Source: Methylobacterium isbiliense
Lineage (GTDB): Bacteria > Pseudomonadota > Alphaproteobacteria > Rhizobiales > Beijerinckiaceae
Reading direction: 5' to 3'
Assembly: GCF_022179325.1 (NCBI RefSeq)
Contig: NZ_BPQQ01000003.1
Location: 1-64,000, forward strand
Length of the DNA stretch: 64,000 nt
In this document: piece after piece, positions 24,744 to 33,201 of the stretch
How positions within the stretch are numbered: position 1 is the stretch's first letter
Layout: each line of letters opens with the position of its first letter
Translations under genes and position numbers: made by a program
Notes under the pieces: generated by a model
Databases searched by the model: none
Told to the model about the DNA's origin: nothing
The model's input: the letters and a program-made list of their open reading frames with translations, nothing else

Positions 24744-26303
24744 TCATGCGGGCAGTTCCAGGCTGACCCGGGCGCCGCGCTCGCCCGGACCGCCCGAGCC
24801 GAGGCGGATGACGCCATCATGGCGTTCGACGACCCAGCGCGCCAGTGCCAATCCGATGCCGAAACCCTGCGCCGGGGAGGAGTTGCCGCCGCGGCGGAAG
24901 CGCTCGAACAGGCCGTCGGCGTCGGGCGGGAAGCCCGTGCCGTCATCCGCCACCGTCACCTCGGCGCCGCCGGGCCGCGCCGCGAGCGTGACCCAGACCC
25001 GCGTCGCCCCGGCGGCATGGCGCAGCGCGTTGTCGATCAGCCCCTCGACGACCTGGCGCAGCCATTCGGGATCGGCCTGGATCTCGACATCGGTCTCGCT
25101 CGGGTGGAAGGCGAGGGCGATGCGGCGGCGCTGCGCCTCCGAGGCGCAGTTCTCCACCGCCTCGGCCAGCACGCCCGCGAGGCCGACCGGGCGGCGCTCC
25201 AGCTCGATCTGTCCGGATTCCGAGCGGGCGATGCGCAGCATGTCGCCCACCCGGCGGTGCAGGCGCAGCGCCCGCTTGCGGATCGTGGCGATGACCGGCC
25301 GGAAGCTGTCGGGCGTCTCGGGCGAGCGCGCGGCAAGGTCGCACTCGCCCAGGATAACGGTGAGCGGCGTGCGCAGCTCGTGGCTGACATCGGCGAAGAA
25401 GCGGCGGCGCGAGCGGTCGATCTCCTCCAGCCGGGCGTTGGCGGCGCGCAGGTCGGCGGTCGCCCGCGCCACCGTCTCCTCCAGCACGGCCCGGTCGGCG
25501 GCCACGCGCGCCTCGCGCCGCTTGAGCCGCGCCGCCATGCGGTTGAAGCTCGCTACGAGCAGGCCGAGTTCGTCGCGGGTCGGCACCGGGAGCCGCGTGT
25601 CGAGCTCGCCCCGCCCGATGGCGCTCGCGCCGGCCCGGATGTCCTCGATGCGCTTGAGCAGCGGCCGGGTCAGGGTGCGGTGGACGAGGACGAGCACGAT
25701 CACGGCGAGCCCCGCCATGGCGAGCGCGATCGCCCGCAGGCGCAGGGTCAGCGCCCGCACCTCGGCGGCGGAGGCCTCCACGGCCCGGCGCTCGGCCTCG
25801 ACCAGGAAGGTGAGGGGCTGGCCGGTCACCGCCCCGAAGGCGTTGAGCGCCCCGCGGATCGCGTCCGTGCGCTTGGCCGGGTCGGGCTCGCGCTGGATCT
25901 GCGCCACCTGCCGGTCGAGCATGGCGCGAGCGGCGCGCAGGCGCGAGAGCGGGCGCGAGCGGGTGGCGTATTGCACGCGGTCGAGCATGGCGCCGCTCCC
26001 GGCGATGGCGCGGCTCAGCCCCTCGTCCACCGCGTTGAGCGCCCGGTCGACGTCGTTGCGGGCATTGGTCAGGCGCTCGGGCCGGCTCGGGTTCTCGCCC
26101 ACCGCCTCCACGGCCGCGAGGCCGAACTCGGTGAGGCGCCCGGACAATTCGGCGATGAGTTCGAGGCGCACCTGCGCGGCCAGGGTGGCGTCGAGCGTGC
26201 GCTCCGCCGCGTAGAGCGACCAGACCAGCGCGCCCGCCGCCAGCACCACGAGCGCGGCCGCACTCCCGACCAGAAGCCCGAACCGAACCCGCAGCGACCC
26301 CAT
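24744..26303 (-). CDS. Sensor histidine kinase
   Basis: A 519-aa membrane sensor kinase. There are two transmembrane segments (about residues 8-30 and 190-212) around a periplasmic helical domain of about 160 residues, then HAMP, a dimerisation helix with the phospho-His in FFADVSHELRTPLTVI, and an ATPase domain with N box IDNALRHA and G boxes DDGTGFP and FGIGLALA. The ATG at 26303 is preferred over one 10 codons upstream because GGGAGGG lies 6 bases before it. It partners with the downstream response regulator. It sits between the fhc and pqq genes. Confidence 0.9.
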   Translation of the reverse strand: MGSLRVRFGLLVGSAAALVVLAAGALVWSLYAAERTLDATLAAQVRLELIAELSGRLTEFGLAAVEAVGENPSRPERLTNARNDVDRALNAVDEGLSRAIAGSGAMLDRVQYATRSRPLSRLRAARAMLDRQVAQIQREPDPAKRTDAIRGALNAFGAVTGQPLTFLVEAERRAVEASAAEVRALTLRLRAIALAMAGLAVIVLVLVHRTLTRPLLKRIEDIRAGASAIGRGELDTRLPVPTRDELGLLVASFNRMAARLKRREARVAADRAVLEETVARATADLRAANARLEEIDRSRRRFFADVSHELRTPLTVILGECDLAARSPETPDSFRPVIATIRKRALRLHRRVGDMLRIARSESGQIELERRPVGLAGVLAEAVENCASEAQRRRIALAFHPSETDVEIQADPEWLRQVVEGLIDNALRHAAGATRVWVTLAARPGGAEVTVADDGTGFPPDADGLFERFRRGGNSSPAQGFGIGLALARWVVERHDGVIRLGSGGPGERGARVSLELPA

Positions 26304-26482
26304 CCGGCCCTCCCTGTCGCCGCATTCTGGCACGGCGGCGAGCGCGCATGGTCAGCCGGGCTCGTCAGGCCGCGTCGAGGTCCCGCGCGGCGCGGCAACA
26401 CGGCGGACAGCAACACGGCGGACAGGATGTGCACGCGGCGGCGGGCACGCCTCACAGTGCCGCCGGCCGCCGCGGGCTGAGA

Positions 26483-27301
26483 TCACCCCAGCGGCGTGAA
26501 CAACTCCCCTTTGCCGAGGGTCGCGAGGTCGCCGGCGCGGCGGGCGAGCGGGGCGCGGGCGAGCGCGGCAAAACGCGGATCGAGCGTCACCGCGTCGAGG
26601 GCCAGCGCGTCGAGGGCCTTGGCCAGCAGACGCAGGAAGACGAGGTCCTGCGTCCCGGTCTCCACGAAGGTCGGCAGCAGGGCGCCGTGGCGCTCCACCA
26701 GCACGGTGCCGCGGCGCATGCCGTAGCCCGGATGGTCGCCGATCGTGCCGGCCACCAGCGTGCCGGCGACCATGCGGGCGCCGGCGAGGTCGCCCGCGCG
26801 CTCCGCGACGATCAGGCCGCCGCGCATGCGGTCGCCGAGCCGGTCGCCCGCCCGGCCGCCGATGACCAGGGTCGCGCCGTCGAGGCCGCCCATCGCCCCG
26901 TGCACCGCACCGCCCGCGCTCGCGCCGGCATCCCCCGCGATGGCGATGAGGCCTCCCTTGGCCCCGGTGCCCGCGAAGGGGCCGGCCGAGCCCGAGACGC
27001 GGATCGTGCCCGCCCTCATGCCCGCTCCGAGGCGCTGCCCCACGTCGCCCTCGACCGTGATGGTGCCTCCGGCGAGGGCCTCCCCGACCCGGTCGAGCCG
27101 GTCCGAGCCGCCCGCGAGGCGCAGTTCCTCCCCGCCGTCGAGCGCCAGGCTGAAGCAATCGCCGAGGACGAGGCCGAGGCGGCTCGTGCCGACCGGCAGC
27201 CGCGCGGCCTCGGCCTCCGACAGGCCGGCGAGCCGGTCCGGCGTGATGCCGGAGAGGTCGAGCCGCTCGGGCGGCGCGTGGCGCAGGGTGAGGACGCTCA
27301 T
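26483..27301 (-). CDS. fhcC: Formyltransferase/hydrolase complex subunit C
   Basis: A 272-aa subunit of the complex that converts formyl-H4MPT to formate through a methanofuran-like cofactor. It resembles archaeal formylmethanofuran dehydrogenase subunit C. The body is a right-handed beta-helix of Gly-rich repeats (for example GSAGPFAGTGAKGGLIAIAG and GDRLGDRMRGGLIVAERAG). No Fe-S or tungsten motifs are present, as expected for the hydrolytic bacterial form. It is the last gene of fhcB-A-D-C, 10 bases after fhcD. Confidence 0.93.
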   Translation of the reverse strand: MSVLTLRHAPPERLDLSGITPDRLAGLSEAEAARLPVGTSRLGLVLGDCFSLALDGGEELRLAGGSDRLDRVGEALAGGTITVEGDVGQRLGAGMRAGTIRVSGSAGPFAGTGAKGGLIAIAGDAGASAGGAVHGAMGGLDGATLVIGGRAGDRLGDRMRGGLIVAERAGDLAGARMVAGTLVAGTIGDHPGYGMRRGTVLVERHGALLPTFVETGTQDLVFLRLLAKALDALALDAVTLDPRFAALARAPLARRAGDLATLGKGELFTPLG

Positions 27302-27311
27302 GGGGGAACGC

Positions 27312-28247
27312 TCATGCCGCCGCCCCATCGATGAGGTCGCGCAGGTGGAAGTGATGGCGCCCGAGATTGCCGCCGTAATTGCCGGCCGTGACCGCCACGA
27401 GGCCGAGGGGACCGCCGGCCGCGGTGGCGGCGTGGAGCGCCGCCCGCATGGAGCGCGAGATCGCCGCCGCCGAGAGACCGTCGATGACGATCTCCAGCAC
27501 TACGTTGACCTCCGGGGGCAGGGCGGAGCCCGCCCGGCCCTTCAGGGTGGGGCAATAGGCGTCGTTGGTGGAGGCCATCATGCCCTTGGTGCGCGCCCCG
27601 ACCTTCGAGCCCGAGCGCACGATGCCGCCCGGGAAGGGCAGGATCACGTCCGGCACCGCGCGCGCCGCCGCCACGGCGATCTCGGCCACCGTCAGGGTGT
27701 CGGCGAAGGCCCGGCCGAGAAACAGCAGGTTGCCGCCGCCCACCGCCCCCTCGATGGTCGGGACGGAGTGCTCGCACAGGAATTCGCCGTCCATCACGGG
27801 CGTGCGCCAGAAGCGCCGGCCGCCGTAGCGCTTGGCCACCGCGAAGCCGTCGCCGAACATCCGGATCGCGCCGCCGAGCGTGATCGCCTTGCCGCGGTGG
27901 GGATCGTCCCAGGCGATGCCCGCATAGGCCGCGCTGCCCGGCGAGGTGAGGACGCATTGCCCGACGCGCTTGAGGAGCTGCGCCTTCAGGCCTCCGGCAT
28001 CGAAGCCGAACAGCAGCACGCGCACGCCGGGCCGCCCGTCCGGCGTCTCCTCCGGCGCCAGCACCGCGTCGATGCCGGCCTCCGCGCCGCAGCCGATCAC
28101 CGAGGTGGCGAAGCCCGTCATGGTGGTGGCGGCGATCATCGCCCAGTCGGGCGTCTCGGCGGTGAGCACGAGGGCCGTGCCCGCCATGTCGAAGGCCTCC
28201 GCGAAGGTGTCCTCGACCCGGATGCCATTGAGAGTGAGGTCCGCCAT
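27312..28247 (-). CDS. fhcD: Formylmethanofuran:H4MPT formyltransferase subunit D
   Basis: A 311-aa Ftr homologue that transfers the formyl group between H4MPT and the methanofuran analogue within the Fhc complex. Characteristic segments are LNGIRVEDTFAEAFDMAGTA at the N-terminus, TTMTGFATSVIGCGAEAGI near residue 40 and LPFPGGIVRSGSKVGARTKG near 205. Length matches the family (about 300 aa). The ATG lies 2 bases after the fhcA stop. Confidence 0.96.
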   Translation of the reverse strand: MADLTLNGIRVEDTFAEAFDMAGTALVLTAETPDWAMIAATTMTGFATSVIGCGAEAGIDAVLAPEETPDGRPGVRVLLFGFDAGGLKAQLLKRVGQCVLTSPGSAAYAGIAWDDPHRGKAITLGGAIRMFGDGFAVAKRYGGRRFWRTPVMDGEFLCEHSVPTIEGAVGGGNLLFLGRAFADTLTVAEIAVAAARAVPDVILPFPGGIVRSGSKVGARTKGMMASTNDAYCPTLKGRAGSALPPEVNVVLEIVIDGLSAAAISRSMRAALHAATAAGGPLGLVAVTAGNYGGNLGRHHFHLRDLIDGAAA

Positions 28248-28249
28248 CG

Positions 28250-29881
28250 TCAGCCCCGCAGGCCCACGGGCTCGAAGGCGTGGTCTTCCGCGAAGGCCGC
28301 ATCGGGCACCGCGAAGGCGTCGAGGCCGGCCCCGAACCGGCCCTGCAGGTAGGCGTCGGTGCGCCGGGCCATACCGGGATCGGCCTCGACGGCGAGGCTC
28401 AGCGTCCGCCCGTCGCGGGGCGCGGTCACCGCGCCGTCCTCCACGATCACGATCCCGTCCTTGAACACCCGGTGGGCGGCGGAGAACATCGCGGTGCGGT
28501 CGGTCTGGTCGCGGTAGATCGCGACGTCCGCCCGGGCGCCGGGGCGCAGGTGCCCGCGGTCGGACAGCCCGAGGAGCTTGGCCGGCCCCGAGCGGGTGAG
28601 CTGCGCCACCTCGCTGAACCCGTACTCGCGGGTGAGCGCGTGCAGCCCCGAGCGCTCGGCCGCGACCTTCGGGTGGCGGGCCAGTTCCCGGTCGCGCGTC
28701 TCCTTGTCCATGAGGAGGTGGAGAATGCGCGGATAGGCCGTGAAGGGGCCGCCGTTCGGGTGGTCGGTGGTCAGGATCGTGCGCTCCGGATCGGGGGAGA
28801 GCAGCATCAGTTCGAGCCCGATGGCGAATTGCAGCGAGGAGGTCGGCCCGCGGTCGCGGTAGCGGAACGGGACGATGCCGCCGCCCTCCGCGTCCCCCGC
28901 GGTCAGGATCCACTTCTTCGGGTTCGCGCCCTTGCGGCCGGCGAACTGGCGCAGGATGTCGAGCGAGATGGTGCAGGTCTGCCCGAACACCACCTGGCCG
29001 ACATCGAGGGTGGCGTGGGGGTGGCGGGCCAGCGCCTCGGCGATCCGCGGCGCCGCCGAGGTGAAGCCGCCGCCGAGCGGGTTCTGCGGATCGAGCGCCG
29101 CGTAGGCGTAGAACTGCGCGTGCGCGAAGTGGATGCGCCGGCCCTCCGCGGCCTCCAGCGTCTCGACGAAGCTGTCGTCGGCCCCCGGCAGGCCGAGATT
29201 GCTGCAATGGACGTGCAGCGGATGGGGCACGCCCAGGCTCTCGACGGCGGTGAGCAGCCCGTCGAGGATTGTTCGCGACGTGAGCCCGTAGGCCGGCACC
29301 TCGTCGTCGAGGGCGAAGCGCACCGCCCCGTCCTTGAAGGCCTCGGCGCCGCCCGCGTTGATGACCTTGACCCCGAGCGCCCGGGTGGTGGCGAGGTTGA
29401 GCGCCACGAGGTCGCGCACCGCGTTCGCCCCGGCCTTCTCGCGCAGGAGCTGGAGCAGGTGGTCGTCGTTGCCCATCACGCACAGGCCGGCCCGGTCGAG
29501 GAGCGGGATGTCGGCGAGTTCGAGCTGGGTCGCGAGGGCGTTCGCGGGCGGCATCGCCGGCTCGACCGCGGTGGTGTAGCCCATCCGGGCGTAGAGGGCG
29601 CCGATCTCGGACCCCGAGCCGTGCGGGTTGAGGGCGTCGGCGGATTCGGCGACCCCGAGTTCGGGCAGGAGCAGGCGCGAGAGCACCACGTTGCCGCCCG
29701 CGATGTGCGAGTGCACCTCGATGCCGCCGGCCATCACGACGCAGCCTTCGGCCTCCACGGTGTGGTCGGGGGCGCGGTCGGAGGCCGCGACGATGCGGCC
29801 GTCCTCGATCCAGACGTCGCCGACGGCGTCGCGCCCGGCGGTCGGGTCGACCACCCGGCCGCCACGGATACGGGTCAGCAT
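28250..29881 (-). CDS. fhcA: Formyltransferase/hydrolase complex subunit A
   Basis: A 543-aa amidohydrolase-superfamily subunit that hydrolyses the formyl-cofactor to formate. The metal motif HSHIAGGNV lies near residue 58, and later ligands occur in HVHCSNLGLPG, HFAHAQFYAY and TTDHPNGGPFTAYPRI. It resembles formylmethanofuran dehydrogenase subunit A. It overlaps fhcB by 7 bases, so the genes are coupled. Confidence 0.96.
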   Translation of the reverse strand: MLTRIRGGRVVDPTAGRDAVGDVWIEDGRIVAASDRAPDHTVEAEGCVVMAGGIEVHSHIAGGNVVLSRLLLPELGVAESADALNPHGSGSEIGALYARMGYTTAVEPAMPPANALATQLELADIPLLDRAGLCVMGNDDHLLQLLREKAGANAVRDLVALNLATTRALGVKVINAGGAEAFKDGAVRFALDDEVPAYGLTSRTILDGLLTAVESLGVPHPLHVHCSNLGLPGADDSFVETLEAAEGRRIHFAHAQFYAYAALDPQNPLGGGFTSAAPRIAEALARHPHATLDVGQVVFGQTCTISLDILRQFAGRKGANPKKWILTAGDAEGGGIVPFRYRDRGPTSSLQFAIGLELMLLSPDPERTILTTDHPNGGPFTAYPRILHLLMDKETRDRELARHPKVAAERSGLHALTREYGFSEVAQLTRSGPAKLLGLSDRGHLRPGARADVAIYRDQTDRTAMFSAAHRVFKDGIVIVEDGAVTAPRDGRTLSLAVEADPGMARRTDAYLQGRFGAGLDAFAVPDAAFAEDHAFEPVGLRG

Positions 29882-30963
29882 GAGGCGGAACGCTCCTGGA
29901 CGGGTTGCCCTTGGGCAGGCGTGAGGCGGGCGTGAAGGGCGCCGAGCACCGCGGCGGCGGAGGGCAGGGCGCCGGGCTTGGCCGCCGGATGCCACGCGAT
30001 GGCGGCGCGGCGCGGATGCCAGAGGGCGCCGCCGAGGCTCTCGCCCGGCACGCCGACCGCGATCACCACATCGGCCTCGCCGCCCGTGACCGGCTCGCCC
30101 TGCGCCGCGCCGAGGAGCGCGACGCCGGGCAGCGCCCGCAGCCAGGCCGGGCGGGGGCAGGGCAGGGAGGCGAGCCAGAGCGCCGCGTCGGCCTCGCCCG
30201 CCGCCGCCTGCCGGGCGGCGTCGAAGCGCCAGGGATCGTGCTCGGGAAAGCCGCGGCCGAAGCCGACCCGCGGCCCCTGCGCGGTCGTCCAGGCGGCGAC
30301 CTGCGCGATCGCGCGGCCCTGATGGGGGTCGGAGAGGGGCAGGGCGAAGGCCCGGGTCGTCTCGTTGAGGTCCCGCGCGAGGCCGTTCAGCATCTCGGCG
30401 CCGAGCGCGCCGGTCTCGGCCGGATCGTAGAGCAGCACCGCGTAAAGGGCGGCGCGCAGCCGCGCCGCGAGATCGGCGAGCGGCCCGTCGCCCGCCATCC
30501 GGCCCGCCGCATGCGCCCGCAGGAGCCCGATCGCCGCCGGCAGGCCCGCCTCGCCCGCCGCGTAGTCGGCTCCCTGCCCGGAGGCGAGGGAGAGGAGGGT
30601 GCGGGGCGCCCCCGCCGCCCGGCCGCGGGTCGGGCCGGAGGCCGCGAGGTCGGCCAGGATCGGCGCGCCGGCGGCGCCGTCGCCCAGCACGAGCACGAGG
30701 TCGGCCCGCCCGACCGCCTCGGCCGGGGTGGTGGTCATGGCCCCGCCCGCCGCGAGCGCGCCGAGATCGGCGTAGAGCCCGGGGGAGGCGGCGGGATCGA
30801 GCGAGGCGCCCAGCGCGCGGGCGAGCCGGAAGGCGGCGCGCAACGCCGCGACCTCGGCGCCGAGGCCGGCGATCACGGGCGCCCGGGCCCCGCGCAGGAG
30901 GTCGGCGGCCGCCGTGATCGCCGCGTCGGCATCCGCCGCTTGGCCCTTGACCCAGGCTGTCAT
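29875..30963 (-). CDS. fhcB: Formyltransferase/hydrolase complex subunit B
   Basis: A 362-aa protein related to formylmethanofuran dehydrogenase subunit B, but lacking the Fe-S and selenocysteine/cysteine tungsten site, as known for the methylotroph complex. Segments such as ADLLRGARAPVIAGLG, VLVLGDGAAGAPILAD and FALPLSDPHQGRAIAQVA are seen. It begins with MTAWVKGQA and is the first gene of the operon. A longer upstream reading frame exists but has no good start context. Confidence 0.9.
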   Translation of the reverse strand: MTAWVKGQAADADAAITAAADLLRGARAPVIAGLGAEVAALRAAFRLARALGASLDPAASPGLYADLGALAAGGAMTTTPAEAVGRADLVLVLGDGAAGAPILADLAASGPTRGRAAGAPRTLLSLASGQGADYAAGEAGLPAAIGLLRAHAAGRMAGDGPLADLAARLRAALYAVLLYDPAETGALGAEMLNGLARDLNETTRAFALPLSDPHQGRAIAQVAAWTTAQGPRVGFGRGFPEHDPWRFDAARQAAAGEADAALWLASLPCPRPAWLRALPGVALLGAAQGEPVTGGEADVVIAVGVPGESLGGALWHPRRAAIAWHPAAKPGALPSAAAVLGALHARLTPAQGQPVQERSASC

Positions 30964-31322
30964 CCGCCCTCGCAACCCTCGCCGGCGCCGGACCGGCTTC
31001 CAGATCCGCCGCGGCGTTGATCGCCGCCCTGTCGTGCGGATACCGCCGCCGGGCATCGCCCGGGGGGTCCGGCACGTTTGCATCCGGGCCTCCGGGCAGG
31101 CAAGTCCCCCTGAAAGTCGGGGCTCGCACGGGGAGGCCGGCCGGATCCGCCGCGCGCTGCGCGATCCCGGCCCGGCGACGGCAGGCGCCATCCGGCCGAA
31201 GCCCGGTGACATCGGCACAGCTTACCCTAGGATAAAGGCGAGCGAATCACGCTATCCGACCGCACAGCAGCGGCCCAGCAAGGTCCAGTTCGGCGACTTT
31301 GTGGCGCCAGGATTCCCGCACG
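30964..31322. other. Divergent intergenic region between fhcB and the low-GC insert (359 bp)
   Basis: No gene is supported. It must carry the fhc promoter on the minus strand. Base composition stays GC-rich to about 31220 and then falls (TTACCCTAGGATAAAGG at 31219-31235 could include a -10 box for the plus-strand gene). The composition change marks the left edge of the foreign-looking insert. No terminal repeats were found. Confidence 0.5.
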
Positions 31323-32648
31323 ATGACGACAGAGATCGTAGTTCTCAACAGACTCGGCGTGGCACTGGCTACGGACAGTGCGGTGACCATCAGCGATGGC
31401 GATCGAACAAAGATTTTCAACACCGCGGACAAGCTTTTCGAGCTCAGCCCCGTTCACCCGGTTGGAATCATGGTGAACGGCAACATGGATTGCATGGGAG
31501 TACCTTGGGAGATCATCATCAAGGACTTCCGGGAACAATGCGGCAGGAGTCAACGCCGCAATTCGAGGGAATGGCTGGAAGCATTCCTGAAATTCGTCGA
31601 AACCTACCCAACGCTCAACAAATCGATCGCTGACAGGAATCGATTAAATCAGATATTGAACATCTGCAATCAAGTCAAGGATCGATTTCTGGACAAAATC
31701 CTTGAGACGAGCAGAAAATCGGGTCGACTCGACAAATCCATGCTCGTCGAGGATCTTCTGCTGAGCGTCATAGACACGATCAGCAAACACTACGACAGCC
31801 TGCATCGCGCCGACAGTCTGTCCGACATCACGGCAGATGAAGTATGCGAGATCTATCAGGGGCTATACGAGAGAGTTATACCGAGAATATTTGAAAGGCG
31901 ACTTTCGGAGGAAGAGTACAATGCTTTGATAAGTTTGATCACAAAGGGCATCATGTCTACCAGTTTCTCCGATTATTCGAGTGGAATTGTCGTTGCTGGT
32001 TATGGTTCGGATAGCGTCTTTCCGAGCGTCGCCTCGGTGGAGGTCGACGGACTGATCAAAGAACGATTGAAGTACACCACGATCAACACCGAGGACGAGA
32101 ACAACGCGGGTGATATCGGCCGCGTGTTCTCCTTCGCGCAGACGGATGTCACGGAGCGCCTGCTCGGAGGCGCCGATCCTGAGTTCATCGAGAGAACAGC
32201 CGACTACATCGAAAAATCCTTTCGCACGCTGGCCTCGGACATCGAGCAGAAATTTAGACCGCGTAGAGTGCGGGAATCGGAGGATCGAACCCGCTCCAAG
32301 ATCATAGCAGCCGCAGCCAAGGCCGTTGCTGACGAGTATCTCCAGAAGACGTCACAGGAGCTCAAGAAGCAACTCACCATCGAGTTCGACCGCATGATCG
32401 CGCTCATGCCGAAGCAGGAGATCATCGATCTCGCCGAAGCCCTTGTCAGCATCACGGCGGCGGAGCGGAAAGCCACGTCGGACGAGGGAACAGTCGGAGG
32501 CCCCGTGGATGTCGCACTGATTACTAAACACGAAGGCTTCGTGTGGATAAAGCGCAAGTATTACTTCGACGGCCACTTGAATCCACGTTACTTCTGGCGT
32601 AGATATGATCCCGCAGCCGCCGCGCAAGCGCACGAGGGGCAATCATGA
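31323..32648 (+). CDS. Proteasome-beta-like Ntn-hydrolase with large helical insertion (novel)
   Basis: A 441-aa protein that I do not know as a named family. After removal of Met1 the chain starts with Thr. The first 50 residues align by eye with proteasome beta subunits: Thr1, Gly11, Asp17-Ser18 (ATDS), a Lys at 29 (33 in classical subunits, so a four-residue shorter loop), then GIMVNGNMDC matching the GTMAGGAADC region. Residues about 60-385 are charged and helical, and the C-terminus VGGPVDVALITKHEGFVWIK looks like the final strands of the fold. A threonine-protease or other N-terminal hydrolase activity is inferred. GC content is clearly lower than the surrounding genes. The stop overlaps the next ATG. 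Confidence 0.75.
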   Translation: MTTEIVVLNRLGVALATDSAVTISDGDRTKIFNTADKLFELSPVHPVGIMVNGNMDCMGVPWEIIIKDFREQCGRSQRRNSREWLEAFLKFVETYPTLNKSIADRNRLNQILNICNQVKDRFLDKILETSRKSGRLDKSMLVEDLLLSVIDTISKHYDSLHRADSLSDITADEVCEIYQGLYERVIPRIFERRLSEEEYNALISLITKGIMSTSFSDYSSGIVVAGYGSDSVFPSVASVEVDGLIKERLKYTTINTEDENNAGDIGRVFSFAQTDVTERLLGGADPEFIERTADYIEKSFRTLASDIEQKFRPRRVRESEDRTRSKIIAAAAKAVADEYLQKTSQELKKQLTIEFDRMIALMPKQEIIDLAEALVSITAAERKATSDEGTVGGPVDVALITKHEGFVWIKRKYYFDGHLNPRYFWRRYDPAAAAQAHEGQS

Positions 32649-32836
32649 GCAAGAATTACACAACGTCGAAGGACAATCGCCATATCCGGCACGTAACATC
32701 GCTTCGCGGCGCGGAATTCGACAAGGAGATGAAACAGGTAGTGGATCGATCCGTTGCCGCCCTGGAAAATCAGATGGAGAAGATTTTCGAACGCTACAAT
32801 AGACCCACCAGCAAGAAGACCGCCGACGTCGAATGA
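32645..32836 (+). CDS. Small helical partner of the proteasome-like protein, 63 aa
   Basis: A 63-residue charged protein, MSKNYTTSKDNRHIRHVTSL and a helix with ALENQMEKIFERY. The ATG overlaps the stop of the proteasome-like gene (ATGA), so the two are translationally coupled. No signal peptide or known domain is seen. Its size and coupling would suit an inhibitor, adaptor or substrate of the upstream protein, which is inference only. Confidence 0.65.
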   Translation: MSKNYTTSKDNRHIRHVTSLRGAEFDKEMKQVVDRSVAALENQMEKIFERYNRPTSKKTADVE

Positions 32837-32978
32837 TGTTCGTGTTTTTCGACCCGGATGCGGCGGCAAATCGCTCCCTGCATGACGGCGAACGCTTGAG
32901 CATCAAAGCTTTCCGCTGTCGATCGACAGCCACCGCTTCTTTGAGGCAATCAGAGAGGCAGAGAACCTTTTGACCTGA
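32833..32978 (+). pseudogene. Possible third gene of the insert, apparently frameshifted
   Basis: An ATG overlaps the stop of the 63-aa gene (third ATGA junction). The frame reads MMFVFFDPDAAANRSLHDGE and then GERLSIKAF, ending after 46 codons at 32973. In the adjacent frame the same DNA reads PLSIDSHRFFEAIREAENLL ending at 32978, which looks more protein-like. Insertion of one base near AAAGCTTTCCG (about 32908-32918) would join both into a roughly 47-aa protein. It may be a broken gene, a programmed shift, or chance. Confidence 0.4.
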
Positions 32979-33201
32979 GATCGATCCGGCCCGACTGGAC
33001 AATCGTCGCCTTCTCGTCGCGCGGCGAGATGCAAGCCCTCGATACACTGTGAAGCGACGCGGCCGCAGGCAGCGCAAGCTTGGAAGAGTGTTGACGCGAT
33101 CCGATCCCGCGCCGGCACGCAGATTGGTGCTCCTCCGCTTGGGCAAAAGCGGCTAATGCGCCCTATGATCGGTTCTGGCATCGGGCGCGAGAGGATGGGG
33201 A

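Noticed and set aside
28250-31129. A 959-codon open frame that would join fhcA to upstream sequence
   Set aside because: The FhcA family starts at 29881; upstream residues are an Arg/Gly/Ala-rich shadow of fhcB.
31323-32648. Assignment of the Thr-starting protein to HslV or Anbu
   Set aside because: No HslU, transglutaminase or alpha-E partner genes are nearby, and 441 residues is about twice the length of either family.
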